NCBI GenBank assembly: GCA_017465545.1
Contig: JAFTVY010000055.1
Location: forward strand, 62,001 to 126,000
Source: Ruminiclostridium sp.
GTDB taxonomy: Bacteria; Bacillota; Clostridia; Oscillospirales; Ruminococcaceae
Direction: 5' to 3'
Length of the DNA: 64,000 nt
The position numbers were made by a program, and so were the translations under genes. Below the pieces are notes generated by a model, which was not told where the DNA came from, did no database searches, and worked only from the letters and a program-made list of their open reading frames with translations. Every line of letters begins with the position of its first letter. The stretch's first letter is position 1. Positions 46,030 through 55,080 of this stretch are shown here, piece after piece.

Positions 46030-46977
46030 TTAAACAAGACCTGTTGTTTCATCTATTCCCATCATTATATTGAGGCACTGTACCGCCGCACCGCTGGCAC
46101 CCTTGCCTAAATTATCAAGACGTGAGCAAAGCACGATTCTGTCGTCATTGCCACAAACGAATATTTCCATATCGTTTCTGTCAGAGAGTGTGTTAGCCGC
46201 TAAGAAACCGTCAGCTAAAACGCCTTCGCCCATTTTTGGCATTACCTTTACAAGCTTCTGACCTTCATAATGCTCGCAGAAAATCTTATGAATATCATCA
46301 AGAGTGTACTTTTTAGGTAAAAGTCTTGTGATAATCGGAACTGTTACAACCATACCGCTGAAATAATCGCAGATTAAAGGATTGAATACGGGTTCATAGT
46401 CAAGTCCGCTTATCTTCATCATTTCGGGCAGATGCTTATGAGCCTGAGGCAGAGCGTACTGTCTGGGACTGTTATATTCGTAAGGCTTTTCGTCACCTTC
46501 GTAAACTGCAATAGCCTTCTTACCCGCTCCGCTGTAGCCTGATACCGCATGACAGACAACAGGATAATCTGCAGGAACTATTCCGCCACTTACAAGAGGA
46601 TACATAAGAGATGCAAAACCGCTTGCATAACAACCGGGAACCGCTACACGATTTGACGCTGTAATCTTTTCTCTGTGAGCCGCTGACAGCTCAGGGAAAC
46701 CATACGCCCAGTCAGGATTTGTTCTGTGTGCCGTAGAAGCATCAATGATACGCACGTTATCATTTTCTATAAAGGATACCGCTTCTCTTGAAGCCGCATC
46801 GGGTAAGCATAAGAAAGTAAAATCAGAAGAATTGATAAATTTCTTTCTTTCGTCATTATCCTTACGCTTTTCTTCGGATATTTTAAGTATCTCTATATCT
46901 GTTCTTCCTTCAAAACGCTGAAGAATCTTCAGTCCGGTAGTACCTTCCTGACCGTCTATATATACTTTTACGCTCAT
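46030..46977 (-). CDS. argC: N-acetyl-gamma-glutamyl-phosphate reductase (type 2)
   Basis: A 315-residue NADPH-dependent reductase. The N-terminal VYIDGQEGTTGLKI and the shorter length place it in the type 2 (short) ArgC class. Active-site Cys is in VPGCYASGF (about residue 117). HLPEM and the GMVVTVPI stretch follow. Second enzyme-step partner to ArgB. It is flanked by GNAT and argJ in the same operon. Confidence 0.94.
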   Translation of the reverse strand: MSVKVYIDGQEGTTGLKILQRFEGRTDIEILKISEEKRKDNDERKKFINSSDFTFLCLPDAASREAVSFIENDNVRIIDASTAHRTNPDWAYGFPELSAAHREKITASNRVAVPGCYASGFASLMYPLVSGGIVPADYPVVCHAVSGYSGAGKKAIAVYEGDEKPYEYNSPRQYALPQAHKHLPEMMKISGLDYEPVFNPLICDYFSGMVVTVPIITRLLPKKYTLDDIHKIFCEHYEGQKLVKVMPKMGEGVLADGFLAANTLSDRNDMEIFVCGNDDRIVLCSRLDNLGKGASGAAVQCLNIMMGIDETTGLV

Positions 46978-47000
46978 TTTTCTTTCTCCTGTTCATAAAA

Positions 47001-47414
47001 TCACTTTGTGAGGAACAACGTCATTCCACATCCGCGTTCATCGTTAGGTCTACGCATAAAGCCGAGCTTTTCATAAAAGCCTTCCTTATCTTTTGCGGAC
47101 ATCAGATTTATCATAATCGTTTCGCCATCATCCGCTACAGATAATGCACAATTCATAAGTCTGTTCAGCATCTCTCTGCCGATACCCATTCCCTGATATT
47201 CAGGTCTGACGATTACGTCTGATATAAAGAACTGGTAGCCGCCATCTCCCACAACTCTCGCTGAGCCGACTTCCTTCTCTCCGTCAAGAGCAGTAATAGC
47301 AAAGACAGAATTGTTCTTTGCTGCGGCAAGCTGTCTTTCAGAAAGCTCATACCAGCCAACGCTTCTTCTGAATGAATTGATATCCTTTGGTATTCTGTAT
47401 TCGTAAGTTATCAT
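47001..47414 (-). CDS. GNAT acetyltransferase embedded in the arginine operon
   Basis: A 137-residue GNAT protein with acetyl-CoA-binding RPEYQGMGIGREML (about residues 72-85) and a C-terminal GFYEKLGFMRRPND. Its start is 1 nt from the argH stop, so it is strictly within the operon. Small single-domain GNATs act as N-acetylglutamate synthases in some bacteria, so a starter-acetylation role for arginine synthesis is a reasonable hypothesis. It could equally acetylate another amine. No amino-acid-kinase domain is present, unlike classical ArgA. Confidence 0.85.
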   Translation of the reverse strand: MITYEYRIPKDINSFRRSVGWYELSERQLAAAKNNSVFAITALDGEKEVGSARVVGDGGYQFFISDVIVRPEYQGMGIGREMLNRLMNCALSVADDGETIMINLMSAKDKEGFYEKLGFMRRPNDERGCGMTLFLTK

Positions 47415-48802
47415 TAAATATTTATTCCGTTCAGTTTATTTTTTAAATCTGCAATCTGCTTCTTTACCGCCTCAGGTGCAGGGCCGCCGTCGACGTTTCT
47501 CTGCATTACGCAGGTATCAAGACTTATCGCATCGTAAACGTCGTTATCGAATACGTCGCAGAGCTTTTTGTATTCGTCAAGCGCAAGCTCTTCGAGTGTT
47601 GTATTCTTTTCAATGCAAACAGCAACGAGTGTGCCTGTAATCTTATAGGCTGTTCTGAAGGGTAAGCCCTTCTTTACAAGGTAATCCGCACAGTCTGTAG
47701 CATTGATAAAGCCTTTAGCTGCCGCCATTCTCATATTCTGCTTATTTACGTTCATTGTAGCAAGCATAGGAATAAAGGTGGAAATGCAGAGCTTTACCGT
47801 ATCAACTGCATCAAATATAGCTTCCTTATCCTCCTGCATATCCTTGTTATATGCTAAAGGAAGTCCCTTCATCATAGAAAGAAGTGTCTGAAGGTCGCCG
47901 TATACTCTGCCCGTCTTACCTCTTATAAGCTCAGTGATATCGGGGTTCTTCTTCTGGGGCATAATAGAGCTACCTGTAGAATAAGCGTCGTCAAGCTCGA
48001 TAAACTTGAATTCCCAGCTGCACCACATAATTATTTCTTCAGAAAATCTTGAAAGATGCATCATTAAAATAGAAATATCGGAGCATAATTCAATGCAGAA
48101 ATCTCTGTCAGAAACACCATCAAGGCTGTTCATTGTGAATTCTCTGAAGTTAAGAAGCTCTGCTGTACGCTTTCTATTAAGGGGATACGTTGTACCTGCA
48201 AGCGCACAGGAGCCTAAAGGCATAACGTCCATTCTGTAAAGGCAGTCCTGAAGTCTTGTGAGGTCACGCATAAGCATCTGGGCATATGCCATCAGGTGAT
48301 GAGCAAAAGTTATAGGCTGAGCTCTCTGAAGATGCGTATAACCAGGCATTACTGTATCAAGATGCTTTTCCGCCATATCTGTTATTGTAACGATAATCTC
48401 CTTTACAAGCGCCTCGATTTCCTTTATCTCATCCTTTAAATAGAGCTTTATATCAACTGCTACCTGATCGTTTCTGCTTCGTGCAGTATGTAAGCGCTTG
48501 CCCGCATCACCGATTCTCTCGGTAAGTTCTGCTTCGATAAACATATGTATATCCTCTGCATTGGGATCGAAGCTGAGATTTCCGTTTTCGATATCTGCTA
48601 AAATTCCGTTTAAGCCATCGATGATGGACTTGCAGTCATCGGCGCTTATGATTCCCTGTTCGCTGAGCATTGTAGCATGAGCTACAGAACCCATAATATC
48701 GTGTTTATACATTCTGGCGTCAAAAGATATTGAAGAGTTGAAGTCATTTACCTTTGAATCAACCTCTTTTGAAAATCTTCCCGCCCACATCATTTTTGAC
48801 AT
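47414..48802 (-). CDS. argH: Argininosuccinate lyase
   Basis: A 462-residue fumarase-superfamily lyase releasing arginine and fumarate. WAGRFSKEVD at the start, TARSRNDQVA (about 110) and the signature GSSIMPQKKNPD (about 277) are intact. Catalytic Ser lies in the last motif. Overlaps the GNAT gene start by one base. Confidence 0.96.
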   Translation of the reverse strand: MSKMMWAGRFSKEVDSKVNDFNSSISFDARMYKHDIMGSVAHATMLSEQGIISADDCKSIIDGLNGILADIENGNLSFDPNAEDIHMFIEAELTERIGDAGKRLHTARSRNDQVAVDIKLYLKDEIKEIEALVKEIIVTITDMAEKHLDTVMPGYTHLQRAQPITFAHHLMAYAQMLMRDLTRLQDCLYRMDVMPLGSCALAGTTYPLNRKRTAELLNFREFTMNSLDGVSDRDFCIELCSDISILMMHLSRFSEEIIMWCSWEFKFIELDDAYSTGSSIMPQKKNPDITELIRGKTGRVYGDLQTLLSMMKGLPLAYNKDMQEDKEAIFDAVDTVKLCISTFIPMLATMNVNKQNMRMAAAKGFINATDCADYLVKKGLPFRTAYKITGTLVAVCIEKNTTLEELALDEYKKLCDVFDNDVYDAISLDTCVMQRNVDGGPAPEAVKKQIADLKNKLNGINI

Positions 48803-48888
48803 ATCTTTTCTTTCCTTCCTTTATGTTCATATCGCAAAAAGAATTTTCTTTCTCCGATATAAATATAAATGCTTTATTTAACAGCTAC

Positions 48889-48915
48889 AAGGGAAAGCCC
48901 GGAAAGCTTCCCCTT
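48889..48915. repeat. Inverted repeat between argG and argH
   Basis: On the minus strand AAGGGGAAGC pairs with GCTTTCCCTT (one G-U pair) around a short loop. No T-run follows, so it is probably an mRNA processing or stability element that lets argG and argH levels differ. Confidence 0.5.
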
Positions 48916-48935
48916 TGTATCTGATAATTTTAAAA

Positions 48936-50162
48936 TTACTTGTTATTTCTTTCTTCGTCAAGAAGAGCCTTAACCTTGATAGGCAGACCGAAGAGGTTGA
49001 TAAAGCCCTTGGAATCTGTCTGGTCGTAAACGTCGTCTTCACCGAAGGAAGCGAAATCTTCGCTGTAAAGAGTATAGGGAGAAGTAACGCCAGCATTGAT
49101 GATATTGCCCTTGTAGAGCTTTAATCTTACGTCGCCTGTTACAGTTTCCTGTGTCTTGTCAACGAAAGCGTCCATAGCCTCTCTTAAAGGTGTGTACCAC
49201 TGTCCGTTATATACGAGGTCAGCATACTTTAATGCAAGACCATACTTGTAGTGCTGTGTTTCCTTATCGAGACAGATTGTTTCTAATACCTCGTGAGCGT
49301 GATAAAGAATTGTACCACCGGGAGTTTCGTATACGCCACGGGACTTCATACCAACGAGTCTGTTTTCAACTACGTCAAAAAGACCGATACCGTTTGCGCC
49401 ACCAATCTTGTTGAGTGTCTTGATGAGCTTAACGCCGTCCATTTCTTCACCATCTAAAGCGGTGGGGATACCCTTTTCAAAGTGAATTGTGATGTACGTA
49501 GCCTTATCGGGAGCCATTTCGGGAGAAACGCCGAGTTCGAGGAAGCCTTCCTTATTGTATAAAGGCTCGTTTGCAGGATCTTCGAGGTCAAGACCTTCGT
49601 GAGATAAGTGCCAGAGGTTCATATCCTTTGAGTAGTTTGTTTCACGTGTGATCTTGATAGGAACGTTGTGCGCTTCTGCATATTCGATTTCCTGTTCTCT
49701 TGACTTGATGTCCCATATTCTCCAGGGAGCAATGATTTCAAGGTTAGGAGCTAAGGCCTTGATTGTAAGCTCGAAACGAACCTGGTCATTACCCTTACCT
49801 GTACAGCCGTGGCAGATAGCGTCTGCGCCTTCAGCCTTTGCGATTTCAACAAGTCTCTTTGCAATGGGAGGACGTGCAAAGGAAGTACCGAGAAGGTAGC
49901 CTTCGTACTTTGCGCCAGCCTTTAAAGTGGGGAAAATAAAGTCGTTTACGAATTCATCCTGAATATCTTCGATATAGAGCTTTGTAGCGCCTGTCTTCTT
50001 AGCTCTTTCTTCAAGTCCTTCGATTTCTGCATCCTGACCTACGTTACCTGCTACACAGATAACCTCGCATCCGGGATAGTTTTCGTGTAACCAGGGGATG
50101 ATTATAGAAGTATCAAGACCACCTGAGTACGCAAGAATGATTTTTTTGATTTCTTTTGCCAT
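48936..50162 (-). CDS. argG: Argininosuccinate synthase
   Basis: A 408-residue ATP-dependent synthase joining citrulline and aspartate. The PP-loop [10 protein letters not shown] (about residues 10-19), [13 protein letters not shown] near 117 and the ARPPIAKRL stretch are intact. The start at 50162 (MAKEIKK) is preferred over a TTG 24 nt upstream. It is first in the operon, 9-kb in all, and its promoter is overlain by ARG-box-like palindromes. Confidence 0.96.
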   Translation of the reverse strand: MAKEIKKIILAYSGGLDTSIIIPWLHENYPGCEVICVAGNVGQDAEIEGLEERAKKTGATKLYIEDIQDEFVNDFIFPTLKAGAKYEGYLLGTSFARPPIAKRLVEIAKAEGADAICHGCTGKGNDQVRFELTIKALAPNLEIIAPWRIWDIKSREQEIEYAEAHNVPIKITRETNYSKDMNLWHLSHEGLDLEDPANEPLYNKEGFLELGVSPEMAPDKATYITIHFEKGIPTALDGEEMDGVKLIKTLNKIGGANGIGLFDVVENRLVGMKSRGVYETPGGTILYHAHEVLETICLDKETQHYKYGLALKYADLVYNGQWYTPLREAMDAFVDKTQETVTGDVRLKLYKGNIINAGVTSPYTLYSEDFASFGEDDVYDQTDSKGFINLFGLPIKVKALLDEERNNK

Positions 50163-50225
50163 TTTCTTTACATTCCTTTCTATCAATGACAGCTTGTGCC
50201 GTCGTCAATGTGAATTAATCAACAC

Positions 50226-50258
50226 TGTATATTATACACCATTTTGCAGTTTTGTCAA
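50226..50258 (-). promoter_or_regulatory. argG promoter overlapped by ARG-box-like palindrome
   Basis: On the minus strand TTGACA (50253-50258), a 16-nt spacer, then TATAAT (50231-50236). The -10 lies inside TGTATAATATACA (50226-50238), a palindrome with 6-bp arms. Binding there by ArgR/AhrC would block RNA polymerase. Arginine-responsive repression is inferred from the downstream genes. Confidence 0.65.
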
Positions 50259-50278
50259 GGAATTTTATACATTATTCC

Positions 50279-50302
50279 GTATATTATACAGTATAAACTG
50301 TA
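50279..50302. promoter_or_regulatory. Two further palindromes upstream of argG
   Basis: GTATATTATAC (50279-50289) and TACAGTATAAACTGTA (50287-50302) sit one helical-turn-scale region upstream of the argG promoter and resemble the box over its -10. ArgR hexamers usually bind paired boxes. They also lie about 40 bp upstream of the divergent XRE promoter, so they could affect both. Confidence 0.45.
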
Positions 50303-50341
50303 TATTCTTTGAATTTATCGAAATTTGACGATTTTTTTCAA

Positions 50342-50370
50342 TTGACAAAGCGAAAAAGTGGATATATAAT
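50342..50370 (+). promoter_or_regulatory. Promoter for XRE regulator
   Basis: TTGACA (50342-50347), a 17-nt spacer, then TATAAT (50365-50370): a consensus-grade promoter 34 nt before the XRE start. Confidence 0.75.
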
Positions 50371-50404
50371 TATAGTTATAAAGACTACAACACCCGGAGG
50401 AATT

Positions 50405-50845
50405 ATGGAAATTCAGGAAAAACTGGAAATTCTGATAAAAAGAAACGGTTATAAAAAATCAGACTTTGCTTCAGCTCTCGGCATAACCTACAGAGCTCTG
50501 GCAAACTATATAAACGGCAGTCGTTTTCCGAGACAGAAAATACTCAGCGATATGGCCGTATTACTTGATACGGATGAAGAAACGCTTATAGACAACAATA
50601 TATCTCTTTCCCTTTCATCAGAGGAAAAGCTTTACTTCTACGGTTCATCTGACAGCGAAATTCTTGAAAATGCAGACGAAGTACTCGCATCGGTAGAAAA
50701 GCTTCTTTCCGATAAGAAATTCACCGATGATGATAAAAGAGCCTTTTTCAACTGCGTCGCAGAAAAATATTTCAGAGAAAAAGCAAAAAATTCTGATTCC
50801 CCTATTGACACGGAGCTGTTATCGTGCTATAATACAAACAGTTGA
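50405..50845 (+). CDS. XRE-family regulator
   Basis: A 146-residue protein with an N-terminal helix-turn-helix (about 6-60: YKKSDFASALGITYRALANYINGSRFP). An acidic helical C-terminus (about 75-140) carries no recognised sensor domain. GGAGG precedes the ATG closely. Its 3' end contains the cadC promoter. Whether it regulates the divergent arg operon, cadC or itself cannot be said. Confidence 0.85.
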   Translation: MEIQEKLEILIKRNGYKKSDFASALGITYRALANYINGSRFPRQKILSDMAVLLDTDEETLIDNNISLSLSSEEKLYFYGSSDSEILENADEVLASVEKLLSDKKFTDDDKRAFFNCVAEKYFREKAKNSDSPIDTELLSCYNTNS

Positions 50846-50857
50846 GCAAACATTCAA
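50805..50857 (+). promoter_or_regulatory. cadC promoter and operator inside the XRE 3' end
   Basis: TTGACA (50805-50810), a 17-nt spacer, then TATAAT (50828-50833). An imperfect palindrome TTGAGCAAACATTCAA (50842-50857) follows at the expected transcription start. It shares 11 of 16 bases with the perfect operator before cadA, so CadC likely represses its own gene. Confidence 0.65.
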
Positions 50858-50879
50858 ACAATCAAAAAGGATTTACACT

Positions 50880-51236
50880 ATGTCTAATAACACAGAAAAC
50901 TGCAACGGCTGTGTGATACATGACGAAACGGTAAACGCCGTACGAGAAAAGATGCTTGAAGGTGAGCAGTTTGAAAAGCTTTCATTGTTTTTCAAAGCTA
51001 TAAGCGATGAAACCAGGATAAAGATACTTTACTCCCTGTCCCAGTCCCGTATGTGTGTATGCGATCTCGCTTCCCTTCTCGGTATGACTGTTTCGGCAAT
51101 ATCCCATCAGCTCAGGATTTTAAAGCAAGCCGGACTTGTTAAAAGCGATAAAAACGGAAAAATCGTTTTTTACGAGCTTAGCGACGAGCACGTCACCACA
51201 GTATTCGGAAACGCTTTAGAGCACATTATGGAATAA
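50880..51236 (+). CDS. cadC: ArsR/SmtB-family metal-responsive repressor (CadC-like)
   Basis: A 118-residue winged-helix repressor. It has an N-terminal Cys pair in NCNGCVIHD, the alpha-3 metal-site sequence SRMCVCDLASLLG (Cys in the CVC of the CadC class) and the recognition helix TVSAISHQLRILKQAGLV. CadC-type proteins leave the operator on binding Cd2+, Pb2+ or Zn2+. It is followed by its own terminator and then cadA. Confidence 0.92.
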   Translation: MSNNTENCNGCVIHDETVNAVREKMLEGEQFEKLSLFFKAISDETRIKILYSLSQSRMCVCDLASLLGMTVSAISHQLRILKQAGLVKSDKNGKIVFYELSDEHVTTVFGNALEHIME

Positions 51237-51237
51237 A

Positions 51238-51269
51238 ATTAAGCTATCATATGATACGCTTAATTTTTT
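51238..51269 (+). terminator. Terminator between cadC and cadA
   Basis: TTAAGC pairs with GCTTAA and TATCAT with ATGATA (one bulged C), followed by TTTTTTA. It starts just after the cadC stop and suggests cadA has its own regulated promoter. Confidence 0.75.
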
Positions 51270-51279
51270 ACAATATCAT

Positions 51280-51295
51280 TTGAACACTTGTTCAA
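51280..51295. promoter_or_regulatory. Perfect palindromic cadA operator
   Basis: TTGAACACTTGTTCAA has 7-bp perfect arms and lies 26 nt before the cadA start. It matches the ArsR/SmtB operator style and is similar to the site before cadC. A clear -35/-10 for cadA was not found by eye; TACAAT at about 51268 is possible. Confidence 0.65.
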
Positions 51296-51320
51296 TCGTT
51301 CGTTTAAAGGAGAACAAACT

Positions 51321-53432
51321 ATGGAACTGACGTTTTACTTAAAAGGTCTTGATTGCGCAAACTGTGCGGCAAAAATAGAAAAAGCTGTTCAGGCGCTGGA
51401 TTTTATCAAAAATGCCTCTCTTAACTTTTCGACACAGAAGCTGAGAGTTATAACAGATAATAATGATAGTAGTTATATCGAAGATGAAATCAAGAAAATA
51501 GTTGCACACTACGAGCCTGAAGTGAAGGTTCTGGGAGAATCCGAGAAATCCGACTCAGAAGAAAATCACAAGCCGACGATTATAAGAATAGTTATATCAG
51601 CCTTATTATTTATCGCCGGTCTGATAACAGAGCTATCTGTAAAGAGTGATATTACAGAGATTATATCGGTTATTTTATTCGGCATCTCTTTTATTCTTGT
51701 TGCTTTCCCGGTATTCATCACAGCTGTAAAAGCGATTTTATCAAAAAATATCTTTAACGAAAACACACTTATGCTTATAGCAAGCATAGGAGCAATTCTG
51801 ATTGGTGAAATGCACGAGGCTGTAGCAGTTATGCTTTTCTACTCCGTAGGAGAGCTATTCCAGAGCATAGCGGTAGGAAAATCAAGAAAGAGCATAAAGG
51901 CTCTCATCGGTACAAAGCCCGAAACAGCCGATATGCTCATAGATGACAAATACGTAACGGTTTCGCCTTATGAAGTACCGATTGGTGCGACCATCAGAGT
52001 AAAAGCCGGAGAAAAAATTCCTCTTGACGGTATAGTTATTGACGGCTCGACGCAGGTAAACAACTCGGCAATAACCGGAGAAAGTATTCCTGTGAATATC
52101 AGCGAAGGTGACGAGGTAAAAGCAGGCGGCATAAATCTTGAAGGCCTTGTAACCATCAGAACCACAGCCGATTTCAATAGCAGTACAATATGCAAAATGC
52201 TGGAGCTTGTGGAGGAAGCAACTGAAAATAAAACAAAGACAGAAAACTTCATTTCGGTATTTGCAAAATATTACACCCCGATAGTCGTTTTAGCAGCTAT
52301 CGTAATATCTCTGCTCCCTCCCCTTATTTCAGGTGCGGCTTTTTCCGGATGGATAGAAAAAGGTCTTATATTCCTTGTTATTTCCTGCCCCTGCGCACTT
52401 GTTATTTCTGTACCTATGGGTTATTTTGCAGGAATCGGCAAGGCGTCCTCTGAAGGTATCCTGATAAAAGGAAGCAATTATCTTGAGGCAATTTCAAAAT
52501 CAAAAACAGTTGTATTTGACAAAACGGGCACTATAACAAACGGAGAGTTTGAAATTTCATCCGTAAACCCCGTTGGCGTTTCAGAAAAAGAACTTATTGA
52601 AATAGCGGCATATTGCGAATACAATTCAAATCATCCTATCGCTCAGTCGGTAAAAAAGGCATTCACCTCTGAAATAGCTACAGAAAGAATAAAGGATCAT
52701 ACCGAAATAGCCGGAAAAGGTATCAGAACCACTATAGACGGCACAGAATATATCTGCGGAAATGAAAAGTTTATGCTGGAAAACGGCATTACCGCAAACA
52801 AATCCAAAGGTACGTCTCTTCATATTGCAAGAGGCTCTGATTATCTTGGCTATATAGAAATTGCCGACACTCCCAAGGAAACGTCGGCAAGGACTATTGA
52901 ATTTCTTAAAAGCAAGGGTATGTATACCGTTATGCTGACAGGTGATAACGAAGCATCTGCAAAGCATACAGCAGATTTAACCGGTATAGACGAATACCAC
53001 TCCAACCTTTTACCTGAAGACAAGAGCAGAATATTATCTGAGAAAAAGGCTTCGCTTAAAAAAGGTGAGAAAATAATATTCATCGGCGACGGCATAAACG
53101 ATGCACCTGTTCTTGCTACTGCCGATATAGGCATAGCAATGGGCAAAAACGGCACGGATGCGGCTATAGAAACTGCGGACGTTGTTTTTATGAAGGATGA
53201 CCTCGCACAGCTTGAGACTGCATACAGGCTGAGCCATAAAACGTCAGGAATAATAAAGCAGAATATAATCGTCGCAATCCTGATAAAGCTCGTTATCCAG
53301 GTGCTGAGCATACTTGGACTTGCAAATATGTGGTCAGCGGTTTTTGCCGACGTGGGTGTTTCTATTCTTGCTATTATGAATTCTCTCAGGATTCTTCGGA
53401 AAGAGTATAAACGCCACCGGGATGGTACGTAA
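51321..53432 (+). CDS. cadA: Cd/Zn/Pb-exporting P1B-type ATPase
   Basis: A 703-residue P1B-2 ATPase. The N-terminal heavy-metal domain has GLDCANCAAK (CxxC). The transport site is SCPCALVISVP in membrane helix 6, the phosphorylated Asp is in VFDKTGTI, with SNHPIAQS (HP motif) and GDGINDAPVL. The start at 51321 has AAAGGAG upstream. It exports Cd2+, Zn2+ and Pb2+ under control of the upstream repressor. Its last 47 bases overlap the convergent dprA 3' end. Confidence 0.95.
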   Translation: MELTFYLKGLDCANCAAKIEKAVQALDFIKNASLNFSTQKLRVITDNNDSSYIEDEIKKIVAHYEPEVKVLGESEKSDSEENHKPTIIRIVISALLFIAGLITELSVKSDITEIISVILFGISFILVAFPVFITAVKAILSKNIFNENTLMLIASIGAILIGEMHEAVAVMLFYSVGELFQSIAVGKSRKSIKALIGTKPETADMLIDDKYVTVSPYEVPIGATIRVKAGEKIPLDGIVIDGSTQVNNSAITGESIPVNISEGDEVKAGGINLEGLVTIRTTADFNSSTICKMLELVEEATENKTKTENFISVFAKYYTPIVVLAAIVISLLPPLISGAAFSGWIEKGLIFLVISCPCALVISVPMGYFAGIGKASSEGILIKGSNYLEAISKSKTVVFDKTGTITNGEFEISSVNPVGVSEKELIEIAAYCEYNSNHPIAQSVKKAFTSEIATERIKDHTEIAGKGIRTTIDGTEYICGNEKFMLENGITANKSKGTSLHIARGSDYLGYIEIADTPKETSARTIEFLKSKGMYTVMLTGDNEASAKHTADLTGIDEYHSNLLPEDKSRILSEKKASLKKGEKIIFIGDGINDAPVLATADIGIAMGKNGTDAAIETADVVFMKDDLAQLETAYRLSHKTSGIIKQNIIVAILIKLVIQVLSILGLANMWSAVFADVGVSILAIMNSLRILRKEYKRHRDGT

Positions 53433-55020
53433 TTGCTCCATCCACTTCAAGATCTGCAAGGTATTCTGTCATTGTAGCAAAATCCACGCCGAGAAGTGAC
53501 ATAAGCTTTTCTCTTGTGACCGCCTCTTCCCTTTCAAGAATATCAAGAATTTTTCCTGCTATCGTTTCGGGTGGTTCCTTTACCGCAATACTCTCCTCTT
53601 GCTTTTTGTCGGTTGATACGGACTTTTTCGAATCCTTTTTACCCTTTCTTCTGAAAAAGCTCGGTGTTCCGTCAGAATAATCCACCGATGGTTTTTCTTC
53701 ACCTCTCGCCTTATACACAAAGCGGTTTTCACGCGGTATCGTTTTCTTGTCTTTTCTGTGACGAGTCTTGGTCTGCGAAGCATCATCAAGCTCTATTTTC
53801 TTATCAGAAGGAGCTGACTTTATCGTCTCCTCAGATAAGACGGTATTTTTATCAACAATTTCTTTCAAAACGTCCTTTTCGGAGGGTTCGGACTCTTGTC
53901 GCTTGCTTTCGTTTTTATTCGCAGAAACAGGCTCTGATTCTGTCTTTTCGCAAAAGACTTCAAAATCCTCTTCGGGAGTCTCTGGAGCTACTTCGTTTTC
54001 CTCCACGGACGGCAGCTGTTTTTCATCGGATTCAATCTTATCGTTTCCGAGAGCCTCGTCTACCATATCATAGCTTTCTTCTGTGATTATTTCAGATACA
54101 CGCGAATACGAAGTTAGTCTGTTCTTATCAAGATGAGTATCGTCCAGCTTATCCTTGTGTGTCTCGTAGTACTCGTTTATTACGTCATAGAAATCATAAA
54201 CCGGATGCGCCCCGTCGCGCAGGAATCTGATTATCTTGCTGTACCTGCCGTCAAGCGTATCAGGTGGCATTGTAAAGAAAAGATCCCTGTCCTGATCAAA
54301 GGCGTTGTTTGCAGTCAGAAGGCTACCGCTTTTGTTTTCGCCACCGACAACCACGGTACCATAGCTGAGTCCTGAAATAATTCTGTTTCTGTGCTTGAAA
54401 TATTCTCGGCAACATTGTGTATCAGGAAGCAGCTCCGATATTACGGCACCGCCGCTTTTCTTTACCTGCGCTCTCATTCCGAAAGAGCGGGCAGGATATT
54501 CTACAGTATGTCCACAAGCCAGAACTGCAACTGTCGGTACGTTTCTCTTGATGCATTCGGTATGTGCTATACTGTCGATCCCATCGGCAAAACCGCTGAC
54601 AAGCACGATTTTACAGCCTGCAAGCCCACCGCAGATATTCACACCGAGACGAACAGCATATGGTTCAGGTCTTCTCGGTCCGACTATTGACAAAGAAAAG
54701 TGGTTTTTCAGGCAGGATAAATCGCCCTCGACAAAAAGAACGGTTGGCGGATTATAAATATTCTTCAGCATAACGGGATATGCTTTATCATCGATGGTGA
54801 TAATATCTATCTTGTTATCCTTGCAGAATTTTATGATTTTGTCCGACTTATCAAGACTTGCTTTCCTGACGTTTTCTATTCTGTTTGAAGGTATAAGAGT
54901 CATATCGCCCTTACTTACCCTTTCGTATACCGCCTTTGCCGAGCCGTACGCTCTTATTATTTCGTAAATTTTGGGGTTGCCACCACCAAAAATCTGCAAC
55001 AGGTAAATATAGTATCTCAT
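53386..55020 (-). CDS. dprA: DNA-processing protein DprA with long charged linker
   Basis: A 544-residue DprA, compared with the usual 280-380. Residues 1-75 are SAM-like; about 80-285 form the Rossmann-fold core with SIVGPRRPEPYA, SGFADGIDSIAH, FKHRNRIISGL and SGSLLTAN. Residues about 290-480 are a Glu/Ser/Lys-rich low-complexity linker. Residues about 485-540 form the winged-helix domain (ILEREEAVTREKLMSLLGV). DprA loads RecA on single-stranded DNA during transformation. A ComEA-like gene lies nearby. Convergent overlap with cadA is 47 bp. Confidence 0.9.
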   Translation of the reverse strand: MRYYIYLLQIFGGGNPKIYEIIRAYGSAKAVYERVSKGDMTLIPSNRIENVRKASLDKSDKIIKFCKDNKIDIITIDDKAYPVMLKNIYNPPTVLFVEGDLSCLKNHFSLSIVGPRRPEPYAVRLGVNICGGLAGCKIVLVSGFADGIDSIAHTECIKRNVPTVAVLACGHTVEYPARSFGMRAQVKKSGGAVISELLPDTQCCREYFKHRNRIISGLSYGTVVVGGENKSGSLLTANNAFDQDRDLFFTMPPDTLDGRYSKIIRFLRDGAHPVYDFYDVINEYYETHKDKLDDTHLDKNRLTSYSRVSEIITEESYDMVDEALGNDKIESDEKQLPSVEENEVAPETPEEDFEVFCEKTESEPVSANKNESKRQESEPSEKDVLKEIVDKNTVLSEETIKSAPSDKKIELDDASQTKTRHRKDKKTIPRENRFVYKARGEEKPSVDYSDGTPSFFRRKGKKDSKKSVSTDKKQEESIAVKEPPETIAGKILDILEREEAVTREKLMSLLGVDFATMTEYLADLEVDGAITYHPGGVYTLSEES

Positions 55021-55036
55021 AATACCTCCGTTATAG

Positions 55037-55066
55037 CAAATGCCACAGTTTTATCTGTGGCATTTG
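55037..55066. terminator. Hairpin between acyl-CoA synthetase and dprA
   Basis: CAAATGCCACAG pairs perfectly with CTGTGGCATTTG (12 bp, 6-nt loop). On the minus strand no T-run follows before the dprA ribosome site; on the plus strand TTGTTAATT follows. Probably a weak terminator or processing site after the synthetase gene. Confidence 0.55.
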
Positions 55067-55080
55067 TTGTTAATTCTTAA

